Made by a program: the position numbers and the translations under genes. A stretch of DNA of 64,000 nt from Agapetus fuscipes (taxonomy: Eukaryota; Arthropoda; Insecta; Trichoptera; Glossosomatidae), in contig OX637361.1 in assembly GCA_951799405.1 (NCBI GenBank), positions 7,897,156 to 7,961,155 on the forward strand. Direction: 5' to 3'. The notes below the pieces were generated by a model. The model was not told the origin of the DNA. It did not search any database and saw nothing but the letters and a program-made list of their open reading frames with translations. This document shows positions 10,868 through 21,849 of the stretch, piece by piece. How positions within the stretch are numbered: position 1 is the first letter of the stretch; every line of letters starts with the position of its first letter.

Positions 10868-11160
10868 AGAATGATTGATTTGGTGAGCGCTGTTTTTGTG
10901 TTACCACACCTCAAGAGCCCTCTGCGAGCTTGGTCGTCACTGTAGAAAGCGCCAATTGTCAAGCAAGACCCAGATGCTGGAAGGCTGGATGTACCTTTAG
11001 TGACCGGTCTTTGGTAAAGGTATATGAATTTTTCAACCCAGCGACGAGCATTTTTAAAAATATAAATGGTATTTTTTTATGCTCCGCCGAGATTCAAACC
11101 CGCAACTTTCCATTTACGAGTCAGAAGTGTTAACCACTGTTTACGACTACGGACCGGTCT
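10868..11160 (-). mobile_element. SINE-B, tail 2
   Basis: The minus strand starts AGACCGGTCCGTAGTCGTAA, a decayed tRNA-like head with B box GGTTTGAATCTC. The 'ttcaacccagcg' body follows and then tail 2 ('ggctcttgaggtgtg', 'aacagcgctcaccaaat'). Confidence 0.8.
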
Positions 11161-11217
11161 TTAGCAACCAAGAAAAAATATATGCATGAATTTTCACTTG
11201 CAACCCGAAAAAATGTT

Positions 11218-11446
11218 TCCGGTCGTAGTTGAGTTGATAAAGTACTTGCATTCCATGCTGAGAGCTTGGCTTCGAATCCCACCGAAGATGTCAGAAATGA
11301 TTTCCCGTTTCCGTGTTTTCCCACATCAACTGAAGTGGTTGGCGTAAGGTCGGCTTCCTTTACCTGTAAAAATAAATAAGCTCCACTCGCCACATGCCTT
11401 GGGGGATAACGCGACAAGAATTTGCACTATATGTGTAGCTTAGTAG
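11218..11446 (+). mobile_element. SINE-A, internally deleted
   Basis: Plus-strand head 'tccggtcgtagttgagttg' and B box 'ggcttcgaatccc', then a shortened body, ending at the SINE-A 3' terminus 'actatatgtgtagcttagt'. Confidence 0.75.
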
Positions 11447-11774
11447 CTCGCCTGACCGAGTGACGACACAATTCTGTCCATGCCAATTCACGTGCCGACT
11501 CATTGCATTCCTCTTGAAGGAAACTTTTCCATCACGTAAGCACGATAGAGTCTAGTATGTTTTCACATACTATTCGTAATTCCACCTCAGCCTTCTATTG
11601 TTCCCGGTAATTTTCATTAGACGGTATTGTAGGCTGTTCTCCATACATTTGTAAGGGTAGTACGTTTTCCTAGAGCTTGTTCTACACGGGGAGCTTTGCA
11701 AGAGCTTTGGGGGTCGCTATGGCATTGCTCCATTCCTACCTATGTATCTAAATAAGCGTATGAATAGTGGAAAC
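11447..11774. other. Intergenic, nothing recognised
   Basis: No repeat or gene assigned. Confidence 0.4.
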
Positions 11775-12055
11775 TATGCTACAATCTATAATCTATAATA
11801 TTAGTTGCAAAGATATATTAACATTCAAAACTCATATCAAATGCATGCTCACAAACCGACATGCATAAGTTAGCGCTTACAAATGCTGAATGTGAACTTA
11901 CAAATTAAAACCAAACTTCAAATTAACATAAACCTTGTCCTTATCTTGAATATTAAGTTGTGAAGATATGTTCACATTTAAGTTTCATATTTAGTGCTTG
12001 TCTACAATAAGACACGTGTAAGTCCACGCTTAGTCAAGCCGCATGTGTATTTAGA
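11775..12055 (-). repeat. Two partial RTE-tail repeats
   Basis: 11775-11938 ('tataatattagttgcaaagat' to 'cttcaaattaacataaacc') and 11945-12055 ('agttgtgaagatatgttcac' to 'gccgcatgtg'). Both are in reverse orientation and truncated before the GGTTCACTTTGCC block. Confidence 0.7.
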
Positions 12056-12319
12056 AAATAATAAATGTCTTAAAATACAATAACCTTTAATTTTCGACAA
12101 ATTATCGGCGAAATTGAATCAAATTTATACAGTTTAGGAGTTCAGCTTCATACTGACTGAGGTATAAACATACATAAACATGAACTTTAACTATAGGATT
12201 GAAAATTAATACAGAAAATAAATAGGAGCGGAAACACAAATGCAACTAAGCTGCATATATATTATTACTTCTTATTGTCGTCAAAGGGCTGAATTAGGTT
12301 AACATTAAAATAATTTTAA

Positions 12320-12608
12320 CATTTTTTTTTTTTTTTTTTTTTTTAATTTTTAAAAAATAGATTTGTGAAGAGGAATGCAATTCACCAACCTATTCTACCT
12401 GGCCAGAAACAGGTATTAATATCATCATTTAATAATTCATTATTGTTAATTATTAATGAATTATTAAATAATAATTACCCAATTACATCTGTTGAACCAG
12501 GGTCAAAGTTAAAGTCAAGTGACCCAAGCGGGGATCGAACCAACGTTGTTCCATTCGAAACACGCTAGAAAGATCAGCCCTCTTGGCCCACGCGGCTATA
12601 ACCCCGAC
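12320..12608 (-). mobile_element. SINE-C, Leu/Ser-tRNA-like head
   Basis: The minus strand begins GTCGGGGTTATAGCCGCGTG (A-box region) with a B box GGTTCGATCCCC 60 nt later. This long spacing fits a class II (Leu/Ser-like) tRNA. The tail includes 'ttctggccaggtagaatagg', 'gcattcctcttcacaaatct' and a poly(A) (poly-T at 12322-12344 here). Confidence 0.8.
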
Positions 12609-12711
12609 GTGATAGATCGTGACATGATCAGCTATGTATCTATTGACATTGAAAGTTTAAACATTTGTACAAAAATTTTAAGACCTGAAAAGTCTGCAAA
12701 AAAATAGCCCA

Positions 12712-12811
12712 AATCTCAATATGACCATACGTCCTGCAACTCCTGCTTTCTTTCCATGAAGAAGGGTGGCATTGTCAAAAGTGAACCGACTTTGTACAGC
12801 ATGTGAAGTCA
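12712..12811 (-). repeat. RTE-tail repeat interrupted by SINE-B
   Basis: 'ctcaatatgaccatacgtcctgc' to 'gtacagcatgtgaagtcaacc' matches the reverse unit. It is cut at 12812 exactly where the SINE-B head begins. Confidence 0.65.
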
Positions 12812-13127
12812 ACCGGTCCGTAGCTCAGTGGTAACACTGCGGACTCTGAATGGGAACGTTGTGGGTTCGAATCCCGGCGGATCACAAAAAATACCATTTA
12901 TATTTTCAAATTTTCTCTTCGCTGGGTTGAAAAATTCATAAACCTTTACCAATGACCGGTCACCAAAGGTCCATCCTGCCTTACAGCAACTGGGTCTTGC
13001 TTGAGTATTGGCGCTTTGTAGCGACGACCAAGCTCGTACACCTCTGCGGCACTACAACAAGTGTCATAGACCCCTAGAGTCTCTAGAATCTAGGGGGTCT
13101 CCCTCAAAGGATTTCTTAAAAAAAAAC
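12812..13127 (+). mobile_element. SINE-B, tail 1, well-preserved tRNA-like head
   Basis: Head ACCGGTCCGTAGCTCAGTGG with 'gtgggttcgaatcccggcgg' gives near-consensus A and B boxes. Body 'ttcgctgggttgaaaaattc'. Tail 1 ('cacctctgcggcactacaac', 'gtcatagacccctagagtc', 'ctaggg.gtctccc') ends in A-rich sequence. Tail 1 equals the 3' UTR of the LINE at 5843-6207. Confidence 0.85.
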
Positions 13128-13930
13128 AATTTTTCATAACATTTTCTTTTGTTAACCTTTCCGGGAAGCAGCCTCTACTCGAAGGAGGGGGAGGGTGTGA
13201 AATGGGTGGCGAGTGTGGCACGGAGTTCCATAAGGGCTACTCGCGCCCGCCACCCGATCCTGGGTGGATAGTTTCAAAGCCAACGTAGAACAAATGCCGC
13301 AGTTATCGAGATCTTGTGTCCCACCAAATTGGTATCAGCTCCCATACTGTCGTCCCTTTCACACTCTCGCGATCCCCGCAAACAGCCGTCTCTCTCCTCC
13401 TCGCTTAAACACGTGTTTATTTGTATGTTTTATCCTTCAAACCCAACCCTCTCTGACCGCAAAGGCTTCGCATCTCCTCTAACTGCGGAGTTTCCCGTAA
13501 GTCTGTCCCTCTCGCACGCCACCTCTTTACGTAGCTCCCGTTTTAATCTGTATTTCTATCTCTCTCTCCTTCTGCGCGCACACTTCATTGATAACTCTAT
13601 CTTTTTCTAATTTTCCAACGTATCGGCTTCTCAAACTTTTTATACATTAAAATAGAAACCTTAGTTTCATTAAAAAAATACCATTTTTACGGCCAAAAAT
13701 AAAATCAATAGTTAAAAGTACAAAATAGAACCTACCGTTTTTGATAGCAGTAAATTAAGGGGTTGAGTTGCGAAAGTAGTCAAGTCCCATTTTTGAAGAA
13801 AAAATAAATAAAAGTTTCTTAAAAAAACAAAAAATTCAATGGGGCTTAATACGTTTGTAATTTTATTTTGTTATGGGCTCAGTGCAAAATTCGAAAGTAG
13901 ATTTTTTCCTCGACGATAAATAAATAATAC
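13128..13930. other. Intergenic; mixed GC patch
   Basis: 13150-13600 has higher GC and C/T-rich stretches ('ctctctcctcctcgc') but no convincing coding frame. 13620-13930 is AT-rich. Unassigned; the GC patch may be a decayed repeat. Confidence 0.4.
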
Positions 13931-14241
13931 TAGATGATTTATTTGGTGAGCGCTGTTTTTGTGTGTATCCCACCTCAAGAGTGCTCTGCGAGCTTGGTCA
14001 TCGCGGTAGAAAGCGCCAATTCTCAATCAAGACCCAGTTGTTGTAAAGTTGGATCGGCCTTTCAGTGACCGGTCTTTGGTAAAGGTTTATGAATTTTTCA
14101 ACCCAGCGAAGAGCACATTTGGAAATATAAATGGTATCTTTTGTGGTATCAGACTTTGTGCTCCGCCGGGATCGAATCCACAACTTTCCATTTACGAGTC
14201 CGAAGTGCACTGATATAGATTGCACTGGACTACGGACCGGT
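13931..14241 (-). mobile_element. SINE-B, tail 2
   Basis: Reverse orientation: 'atttggtgagcgctgttttt', 'cacctcaagagtgctctgcg', 'agcgccaattctcaa', 'ttcaacccagcg', and a head with B box GGATTCGATCCC ending GGACCGGTCC at 14241. Confidence 0.85.
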
Positions 14242-14699
14242 CCAAGAGGTCCAAGGTCTTGTCATATGTTACTCACTAACGGGACTGAAGAAATTTTCGT
14301 TTACCATTTCCATCAGAGTGAATGAATATTTTTCTCTATCGAATTTGCGCCAATTTCATAATCGAAACATAGCAGACATTTTTTTTTCTAAATTATACTT
14401 ATTTTTCCTCTTGTTTTAACAAATGCCTTTTTTTTATTTATGCCAGGTGTCCCTTTTACTTTGGGCATCACTTCAACGTTTACTGTAGAAAACTCGAGCT
14501 AGCTAGTTTTCCTTACAAAATCAATCAACAATGTATTCTAAATTCGCTCCATCTCATCTTTTATACAATTGACATTACATTATTTATTTTACTTTCATCT
14601 TTACCTCAACATAAATTCTTTTTATACAAAAATCAAGAAAAACTCTTTACAGGTGAAATTAATGTACCTAATTAATCGTATTAACTTGTTTTTTTACCA

Positions 14700-15075
14700 A
14701 AATCAGCCATAACGCGTTTCGCAGCTCACGCCTTCAACTCCGTAAGACTAACCCTTTCGTCTAAAGGCGGCCAGCCTTGTACCCGCACTGTAGCATACAA
14801 GGGTGCCGTTTCTCTCGACTCACCCCTAAAACAGAAGGCTGTGTAGGCCATTCTCTTATCGGTTCACATACGTGCCAGTCGTACGTAGACCGTTTGTCCC
14901 GCTCTTTTGGCTACGCACGATGGTGCCAGTACATCCAATACACTCGCCATACCGGTCAGTCTCGATTTTTTAACCGCACCGGATGGTCACCATGCGCGGT
15001 GTATGTGAAATTTTCGGTAACTCGAAACATGTGTGATGCGTGCGAAAAAAATTGTGCAGTTTTCTTCGTGATATA
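14700..15075 (+). promoter_or_regulatory. CpG-enriched patch, candidate distal promoter/first exon
   Basis: A 0.35-kb island of many CpGs in an AT-rich neighbourhood, containing no repeat family from this window. It has an insect initiator-like TCAGT at 14956-14960 ('accggtcagtctcg'). It lies 8 kb upstream of the RUNX coding start, on the gene's side. Promoter role is inference: RUNX genes commonly use distal and proximal promoters. Confidence 0.3.
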
Positions 15076-16683
15076 AATTATATTTGTGATTGTTATTGTG
15101 AACAAAGAAAGGGAATTAAGTGATGTTTTAAAATGAAGACGACTCGTAAATAAAATGTACGAAAAATAAATACCATTTGTGGGTTATTTGATTGGAAAAT
15201 TCAAAAGTTATGACGTATGAAAACAGTGAAGATCTTACTTAAAAAAATAGTGCAATTGATAATAAAAAATAATTGTAAGATAAAAAGGTACTTAAATAAA
15301 GGACTTGTCATCGAGTTGTATAGAACCGAAGCGATCTATGATTTTTTTGGAAATCAGGTACAAATATGGAATTGATGATGAAATGATTTCCTGGGCTTCA
15401 ATATATTTATCTGATTTTAAGAACGATATCCTACATTGCTGTCTTTGGTTCTGTTTGACTTAATTATGATCTATTAACGTAGGTATATGGTATTGATAAA
15501 ATAAATTTTGAAATAGCAGAATCTAAATCACGAATTTATGTATGCATGTTGCAAATAAATTGTAAAGATTTATACTTCACAATTTGGTAAATACGTAAAT
15601 CAATAAAGAATATACAAACTTAAAAAAGCCAAAAATAAACATGTAAGTTGTGTGTTGAATAGATTATAAATGAGTGAACAAAACTGAGTCCAAGAGTCAA
15701 AAATAAAGTGTAGATATTTCGGGGGGAGCTTTTGATCACCTTTTGACATGTTTACAAAAGTCAAGGAAGTTATAAATGCTGAATAATCTTGGGGATTCCC
15801 CTTCAGGCACTTGTCACTGCATACAAAAGCTTAAAGCTCTGCCGCGTGTTTACATTCGAGTAAAAAAGCTCCTCAGTCGAGCGCGAGACGGAGGGGAGCT
15901 TTTGAAAGTAAATAATCTGTAAGTTGACTTGTTCTGAGACGGAAAACTTTTTCAAGACTTTGTTTCTGAATAATTGATTCGACTGATTCGTCTCAGTTTT
16001 CAAGCGATTGATTGATTCGGATTATCGATTAGGCTTTGCTGGAAGAACTAGTGAATGGAAATGGATTTAAAAACCGGTTATATAATTATTATTTTAAAGT
16101 TTAAAATGATCTGTGTACCTAAATGCAGTTAAAAATTAACAGTGAAACTCTCTTTAAGTGGGTTGCTCAGTAGTTAGTTTAATGAGAAAATTAAAATTAT
16201 TTGTTTACTAGGTAGGTAGATAGTTAAATGAATTAACAAAATATTTATGAATTATTTTACTTATAATTTCTTACAGCAGATTTAAAGTGTGTTTAAAAAG
16301 CTCTTCGCGAACTGTCATTTTCATTTATAAAGAAACAGTTACTATTATTGCTATTAGGTACCATACAAATATTACAGTATTTATTAGAGCACCAAAGTAT
16401 TTGAAATCAGCTCTATTAGGCGTGTTTGAGAGAAAAAAAAATTAAACAAAAAAAGGAAAGTCAAACCGTCCCCCAGTGCTTGTTTGGCTTATCCACCATT
16501 TGATTCAAACATGACCTCAAAGTGAAATTGTCTAAAGAATCACATTCAACACAATCTGAGCTATGAAAAAACCATACAAGATGATAATGTAAGAGTTGTT
16601 TTTAATATTTTCAAAATCACTTTCCAGAAAACATTGGACCTGTATAACACATACAAACATTTTTCACGTGTATAACCTCTATT
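15076..16683. other. Upstream region, AT-rich, nothing recognised
   Basis: No gene or repeat family recognised in 1.6 kb. If 14.7-15.07 kb is a promoter, part of this could be its 5' leader or first intron. Confidence 0.4.
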
Positions 16684-16880
16684 GGAGATATGCGGTATGC
16701 GGCTGACCACCCATGGTTCACTTTGCCAATGTCACCCCTGTTTCAGGAAAGGTCGGCAAGATTTGCAGGGTGTATGTTCACTTGAGATGTGGGTTTCATA
16801 TTGTAAATAATGTGAAATGCATATAATGTGAATCCCCAATATTACATATATTTGCAACTTACATAGATCATATAAGATTA
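16684..16880 (+). repeat. RTE-tail repeat
   Basis: 'gcggctgaccacccatggtt' (with a small deletion), 'ctttgccaatgtcacccctg', 'aaaggtcggcaagatttgcag', ending 'tttgcaacttacatagatca'. Confidence 0.8.
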
Positions 16881-16964
16881 GGAGATAAGATAAATAAGCA
16901 CTAAGGTGACGAAAAGTTGAAAAAACTGAAAAATTAAAAAAACTTTCCGTTGGATACTGGCATC

Positions 16965-17215
16965 GATTGATCTCGGATGCCATCAGGTGTTTGGTTATGG
17001 GTGCACAAGATGATGGCCGATGTGCGGCGTCTTGGTGGGCGGCAGATGGTGCGGTTAGTGGGCGGCGCCGCCCCAGGATGGGCGGGGGCGGGGGCGGGGA
17101 GGGGGCGGCCCGCTCTTCTACACTCCACCGCCGCGCGCTCGTCCAACCGCACGCACCGCACAAATCAAGACAAACATTCGCGCCTCGAGCACGTGACGGT
17201 CACCGTCGATAAACT
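16965..17215 (+). promoter_or_regulatory. GC-rich patch with GC-box runs
   Basis: About 250 bp, strongly GC-rich, with repeated GGGGCGGGG-type motifs at 17080-17110. Overlapping open frames here are a GC-content artefact. It sits directly before the tandem array at 17205-18070. It could be a promoter or CpG island of the RUNX locus; this is inference only. Confidence 0.3.
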
Positions 17216-18070
17216 GTCAAGTGAATGTGAGTGAAGTTAGCTGGCGGTCATAAACTGTCAAGTAAATGTCATCTGGCATCGATCAACTGTCAAGTGAATG
17301 TAAGTGAAGTTATTTAGAATCGATAAACTGTCTAGTAAATGTAAGAGGAATGATCAGCATCAATGGACTGTTGAGTGAATGAGTGAAGTTATATGACGTC
17401 GAGAAACTATCAAGTGAATGTAAGTCAAGTTATCTGGCATCCATCAACTGTCTAGTAGACATGAGTGAATATATCTGACATCGTTGGACTGTCAAGTGAA
17501 TGCGAGTGAAGCGATCTAAAATTGATCAAGCAAAACAATGTAGCATAATAAACTGCCTAGTGATTATGAATGAATTAATAATATAACATTGATAAAGTGA
17601 ATGCGAGTGAATCACATTGAAATCGTTTAACTGTCAAGTGAATTAACATAAATCAAGACAAACGCACGTGTTGATCTCCATCAATAAACGGTCAAGTGAA
17701 TGTGAAAGAAGTTATCAAGCATCAATGAACTGACTAGTGAATATGAGTCAATATATCTGACATTGATTTCGAGTGAATGCCGGTGAACTAATGAGACATT
17801 GATAAACTGTGGATAAAAGTGGACATAAGTGAAAGAAATCGAATCAATATGGAATGATTAACTTTACAGTTAATGTGAAAGATAAACAGTCCAATGAATA
17901 TCAGTGAAGTGATTCGATAAACTGTCAAGTGAATATGAGTGAAGTTATCGATTATATACCAATTGTAAATAGGTATCATTAAAACAATATAATTATGATA
18001 CATTCGCAAGTGAGCTTTAGTGATAAAATTTAATATTGATAAACTGTCAAGTGAATATCAGTGACACATT
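17205..18070 (+). repeat. Degenerate tandem array with recurring TCAAGTG
   Basis: About 18 diverged units of 40-50 bp with the core 'gataaactgtcaagtgaat' then 'gagtgaagttat'. Exact TCAAGTG occurs eight times (17217, 17290, 17410, 17492, 17634, 17692, 17925, 18057) in one orientation. TCAAGTG is the core recognised by NK-2 class homeodomain proteins. It may be only an old minisatellite. Confidence 0.8.
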
Positions 18071-18627
18071 ATTTAACATAATTATTAGTGAAAAGATCAT
18101 TTTATTCTAAGACGAGCTATTTGAAATCGATGAACTGACAAATTTATCTTTCAACTACATATGAGTGTCGCTGAATATTCATAAATAAAACGTTTGATAC
18201 CCCAATTTTATACAAACCACCAGTAATGAAATAAACAATACAGCATGTGTTTTTACAAAAAATAGCAATATAAATTCTTTCGCAGTTCCACCACGGTGGT
18301 CAAAGTCTTCGTAGGAATGATATTCCTTCTTTCAATAGCCTCACAACCATAACATTTTTCAAACATTTCCTCCCCACTCCAAATATCTCATGGCAGATTA
18401 AGAAAACGATGAGCAGCCATCATGGCGGGATTTGTGTAATGTTTAAGGATTAAATAAGTGTGACTTTCAAACAAGTAGATTAACGAAAAATGCAACGCTT
18501 AATAATAACTTAACTGTTAATCTGAATAACAAAACAAAGTTCTTGTTTTAAAACGTGATATCGTTTAGTATGAGATTTTGTAAACATCCATTAGATTCTA
18601 TTGATGCCACGCTTTCTTTCCATCTAT
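18071..18627. other. Upstream region, nothing recognised
   Basis: AT-rich. No gene or repeat assigned. Confidence 0.4.
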
Positions 18628-18770
18628 AATCTAAGTTGCTCAAATATTTATTGCATGCCCTCAAGCAAACCCGTGAGAACAAAATGAGAACCAAACTTTC
18701 CCTGAAATTGGGGTTACTCAAAAGGTGAATCCATTTTTACAGAATGGGTAATCAATCTCAAATTGACTTG
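18628..18770 (-). repeat. RTE-tail repeat, internally deleted
   Basis: 'tataatctaagttgctcaaat', 'gcatgccctcaagcaaac' and 'ccctgaaattggggttac' keep the family order with internal losses. Confidence 0.6.
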
Positions 18771-18967
18771 TTACAACAAAAATGATCCTGAAAATTGAAA
18801 GGCACATATCCTTTTATTTAATTTATTGGGCAATTATTCCTTTAGTGCCGTACTGTGAAAAATCACCTTAAAGGGCGCTTTACTTCGATAATTGTTTTTT
18901 TTTATAAAAATAGTTGACTGTAAAAAATATAAAATTACAAATCATGCAAAAAACAAGCTTAAATGGA

Positions 18968-21611
18968 TCTAATCTAATCTAATCTAATCTAAGTTGCAAG
19001 GATATGTTACATTGAAGATTCACATTACATGCATTCTCACAACCAGACACGTACAAGTTCGCGCTTGCACATGCCTCATGTGAACCTACAACATAAAAAT
19101 CAAATCTCAAATGGACATACACCCTGCAACTCTTGCCGTCCTTCCCTAAGACAGGGGTGACATTGGCAAAGTGAACCATTTTTACAGCATGGGTGGTCAG
19201 CCGCATACCAACCTATAAGTCAAGGAACACACACACACGACAAATTACATTTTATACATCATTAAATAATAATATTCAAATACAAAATATCCATTTACAA
19301 ACAAAAACAAATTCCAATTTAATAAACCCTATTCGCCAACATTACAGATCAACCGCCATTTCTTTCTGTCCTTACATACTTCTTTCATTTCCTCCAGAGT
19401 CATAACCTTCTTCATACAAGCTCTTCTTTTATTATGACTCTGGATATTCCATTCATTCGCAATTTCGGATATTTGGTCCATCCATACCTTTCTCGGTCTT
19501 CCTCTACCACGACATCCATCTATTCTACCAACATATACTTTCTTCGTCAGTCTTTCCTCATTCATTCTCTCCATATGCCCAAACCATCTTAACAAACTTC
19601 TTTTAATCTTCACTTTCACACTTTCTCTTGCACCACATTCTTCTCTTACAAAATCATTCCTCACCCTGTCACTCCGTTTTTTCCCAATCATACTTCTTAG
19701 AAAGTCCATTTCAACAGTATGGACTTTACTAATTTCACTTTCATTCACCGTCCAGGCCTCGCTTCCATACATCAAGGTGGGTAAAAGTATGCCACTGCGT
19801 ACCGCCAATCGAGCATTTTTTGATATGTTTTGATTTTTGGCGATACAAGCTGTGGCACCCAGTACACACCTGCCCTTCATTACTCTTCTTTCAAATTCAC
19901 CGGTCATTCTTCCATCTTTTTCAAACTTACTTCCCAGGTATACAAACTCATTTACGACATCAACATTCATTCCATTAATTTTAAATTCATAATTCATACT
20001 TTCATCATCTCTTTCAAAAATCAATACTTTCGTCTTACTTGCATTCAACTTCAGATGGTTACCTAACAAAGCTTCATTCAATCTAGAGAGCATTGTTTGC
20101 AATTCTACTGCTGAATCAGATACAAGAACTGCATCATCTGCATACAGTAGAACACTCACTTTGCTCTCTCCTATCATCAATCCACAATCATTAAGTCTAG
20201 CATCTCTGACACACTTGTCCATGACTATGTTAAATAGCCATGGACTCATCACACATCCTTGCCTCACACCCTTATAAACTTCAAACCACTCGCTATACTC
20301 ACCATCAATACGAACACATGCCTTACTATTTTCATAGTTGGCATGCACCGCACCTAGGAGAGCCCCATTCACTCCGTATGCTTTCAAAACATCCCATAAC
20401 ATACCTCTGTCTACTGAGTCAAAAGCCTTTTCCAGATCTACAAAGGCCGTGAACAGCTTCCGCCTCACCGACAATTGTTTTTCAACAAGTTGTCGTAGAG
20501 TAAAAATCTGATCAACACAGCCTCTACCGGCCATAAAGCCGGACTGTATATCGGAAACCCTTTCACTAGTAGTCAGAATCACATTTTTTATAATCACCTT
20601 ACAGAAGACTTTTCCTGGTATACTGAGTAGACTGATTGGTCTGAAGTTCTGACAGTCTTTTTTGTCCCCTTTACCTTTGTAAATGGGAACAATGACTGCC
20701 TTCCTCCAATCCATCGGTACTACTCCTGCATTCACACAAAGCTTACATAATTCGTACATCCAATCTATCACGCATTCACCTCCTGCTTTCAACATTTCAC
20801 CATTTATTCCATCAAACCCAGCAGACTTTCCATTCTTCAAACATTCAATAGATACTTTTATTTCTTCTTTCAAAATCCTAAATTCATTCTCTTCTGTCAT
20901 TTTTCTGAACAAATTTCTTTCGCCCCGACCAAAAATCCCTTCAAAATATTCTTTCCATCTCTTACATACTTCATCATTCTCCCATACCATCTCACCAACA
21001 GCACTTTTGATTCCTGGGGTGGTCAATGCAGAATCTTTATTCCTAATGGCACCGACCCATCTCCAGAATTCCTTTCTACTGTCGGTGAAACTTCTGTTCA
21101 TTTTTTCATCAATCTTTCTCTGTTCATTCGCTTTGCTTTCATAAACTACATTCTTCGCCATTCGCTTGGCTATCTTATATTCATCTTCTAGCTTTCTATC
21201 ATTTCTGTCGTTCAGCCACTTTTTGTAACATTCCTTCTTTACTTTCACAGCCTCTTTTACTTTAGCATTCCACCAGGCATCCCCTTTCAATCTTCCACCT
21301 TTCGTTTCTCCACATACTTTTCGAGCACATTCAATCATTCTTTCTTTCATATCCTTCCACATGCTTTCAATATCTTTTTCATTCACATTCTTTTCAAGTT
21401 CATTCACACTTAACTTTTTTTGTAATTCTGATTTATACTTCACTTTTACGTTTTCATCACACAGACTTTCTACTTTTATTCTTGGCTTTCTTACTTTCTT
21501 CTTACGTTTCTTCTTTCTTACTTCTCCAATCATTATTTTAGCGCATAAGAGATAGTGGTCACTGCCTATTTCCTGCGCATATAAATGTTTTAAAAAATGT
21601 ACCATAATCAT
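18968..21611 (-). mobile_element. RTE-clade LINE, 5'-truncated, young
   Basis: One element on the minus strand: open reverse-transcriptase frame (21611-19329), a ~100-nt spacer, the ~250-bp RTE-tail unit (19226-18990) and a (TTAGA)n end at about 18968. The 5' end is truncated inside the endonuclease. The intact frame says it inserted recently. No clear target duplication was found, as expected with a microsatellite tail. Confidence 0.85.
19329..21611 (-). CDS. RTE-type reverse transcriptase, N-terminally truncated ORF
   Basis: 760 codons without a stop. The N-terminus keeps only the end of the apurinic-type endonuclease (GSDHYLL, residues ~16-22); the rest of that domain is missing, so the true start lay further upstream and the annotated ATG is just the first in the truncated frame. 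A basic linker follows, then the reverse transcriptase: FRPISLLSIPGKVF (~325), FVDLEKAFDSVDRGMLW (~390), GVRQGCVMSPWLFN (~447) and the catalytic YADD (490-493). Near the C-terminus are LLRWFGHMERM and GRGRPRKVWMDQI, a block order usual in RTE elements. The enzyme would nick target DNA and reverse-transcribe its own RNA there; without a full endonuclease this copy cannot move alone. It lies antisense to the RUNX gene. Clade assignment is from motifs, not from a tree. Confidence 0.85.
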   Translation of the reverse strand: MIMVHFLKHLYAQEIGSDHYLLCAKIMIGEVRKKKRKKKVRKPRIKVESLCDENVKVKYKSELQKKLSVNELEKNVNEKDIESMWKDMKERMIECARKVCGETKGGRLKGDAWWNAKVKEAVKVKKECYKKWLNDRNDRKLEDEYKIAKRMAKNVVYESKANEQRKIDEKMNRSFTDSRKEFWRWVGAIRNKDSALTTPGIKSAVGEMVWENDEVCKRWKEYFEGIFGRGERNLFRKMTEENEFRILKEEIKVSIECLKNGKSAGFDGINGEMLKAGGECVIDWMYELCKLCVNAGVVPMDWRKAVIVPIYKGKGDKKDCQNFRPISLLSIPGKVFCKVIIKNVILTTSERVSDIQSGFMAGRGCVDQIFTLRQLVEKQLSVRRKLFTAFVDLEKAFDSVDRGMLWDVLKAYGVNGALLGAVHANYENSKACVRIDGEYSEWFEVYKGVRQGCVMSPWLFNIVMDKCVRDARLNDCGLMIGESKVSVLLYADDAVLVSDSAVELQTMLSRLNEALLGNHLKLNASKTKVLIFERDDESMNYEFKINGMNVDVVNEFVYLGSKFEKDGRMTGEFERRVMKGRCVLGATACIAKNQNISKNARLAVRSGILLPTLMYGSEAWTVNESEISKVHTVEMDFLRSMIGKKRSDRVRNDFVREECGARESVKVKIKRSLLRWFGHMERMNEERLTKKVYVGRIDGCRGRGRPRKVWMDQISEIANEWNIQSHNKRRACMKKVMTLEEMKEVCKDRKKWRLICNVGE

Positions 21612-21849
21612 ATTGTTGTAAAATAATGCTTAAGAAAACAGGGAACAATGAGGTGCTGAATTTTGTAAAAATCAATGCGATTCTAATCTAGATTAGATGA
21701 TCGATACAAAAAAATCAATAAGAAATTTTGATGTAAGCGTGTGTTTGATTGTTTCGATTGCATCACAAGCTCTCTCCAATTTTCTCAAACATTTCGGAGC
21801 CGCATATTTCACAGCCGACAACAACTTTTCCCGAAAAAATAAAAACCTG
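21612..21849. other. 5' flank of RUNX gene, nothing recognised
   Basis: AT-rich spacer between the LINE and the CpG-enriched region. Confidence 0.4.

Noticed and set aside
12812..12890. Possible tRNA gene (clear A and B boxes)
   Set aside because: The tRNA-like part is the head of a repeated SINE; it cannot form all arms and continues into the SINE body. The same holds for heads at 27936, 39562, 47645 and the minus-strand heads.
16732..17234. Several overlapping open frames on both strands
   Set aside because: Caused by high GC and few stops; compositions are P/R/G-rich without domains, and one frame overlaps an RTE-tail repeat.
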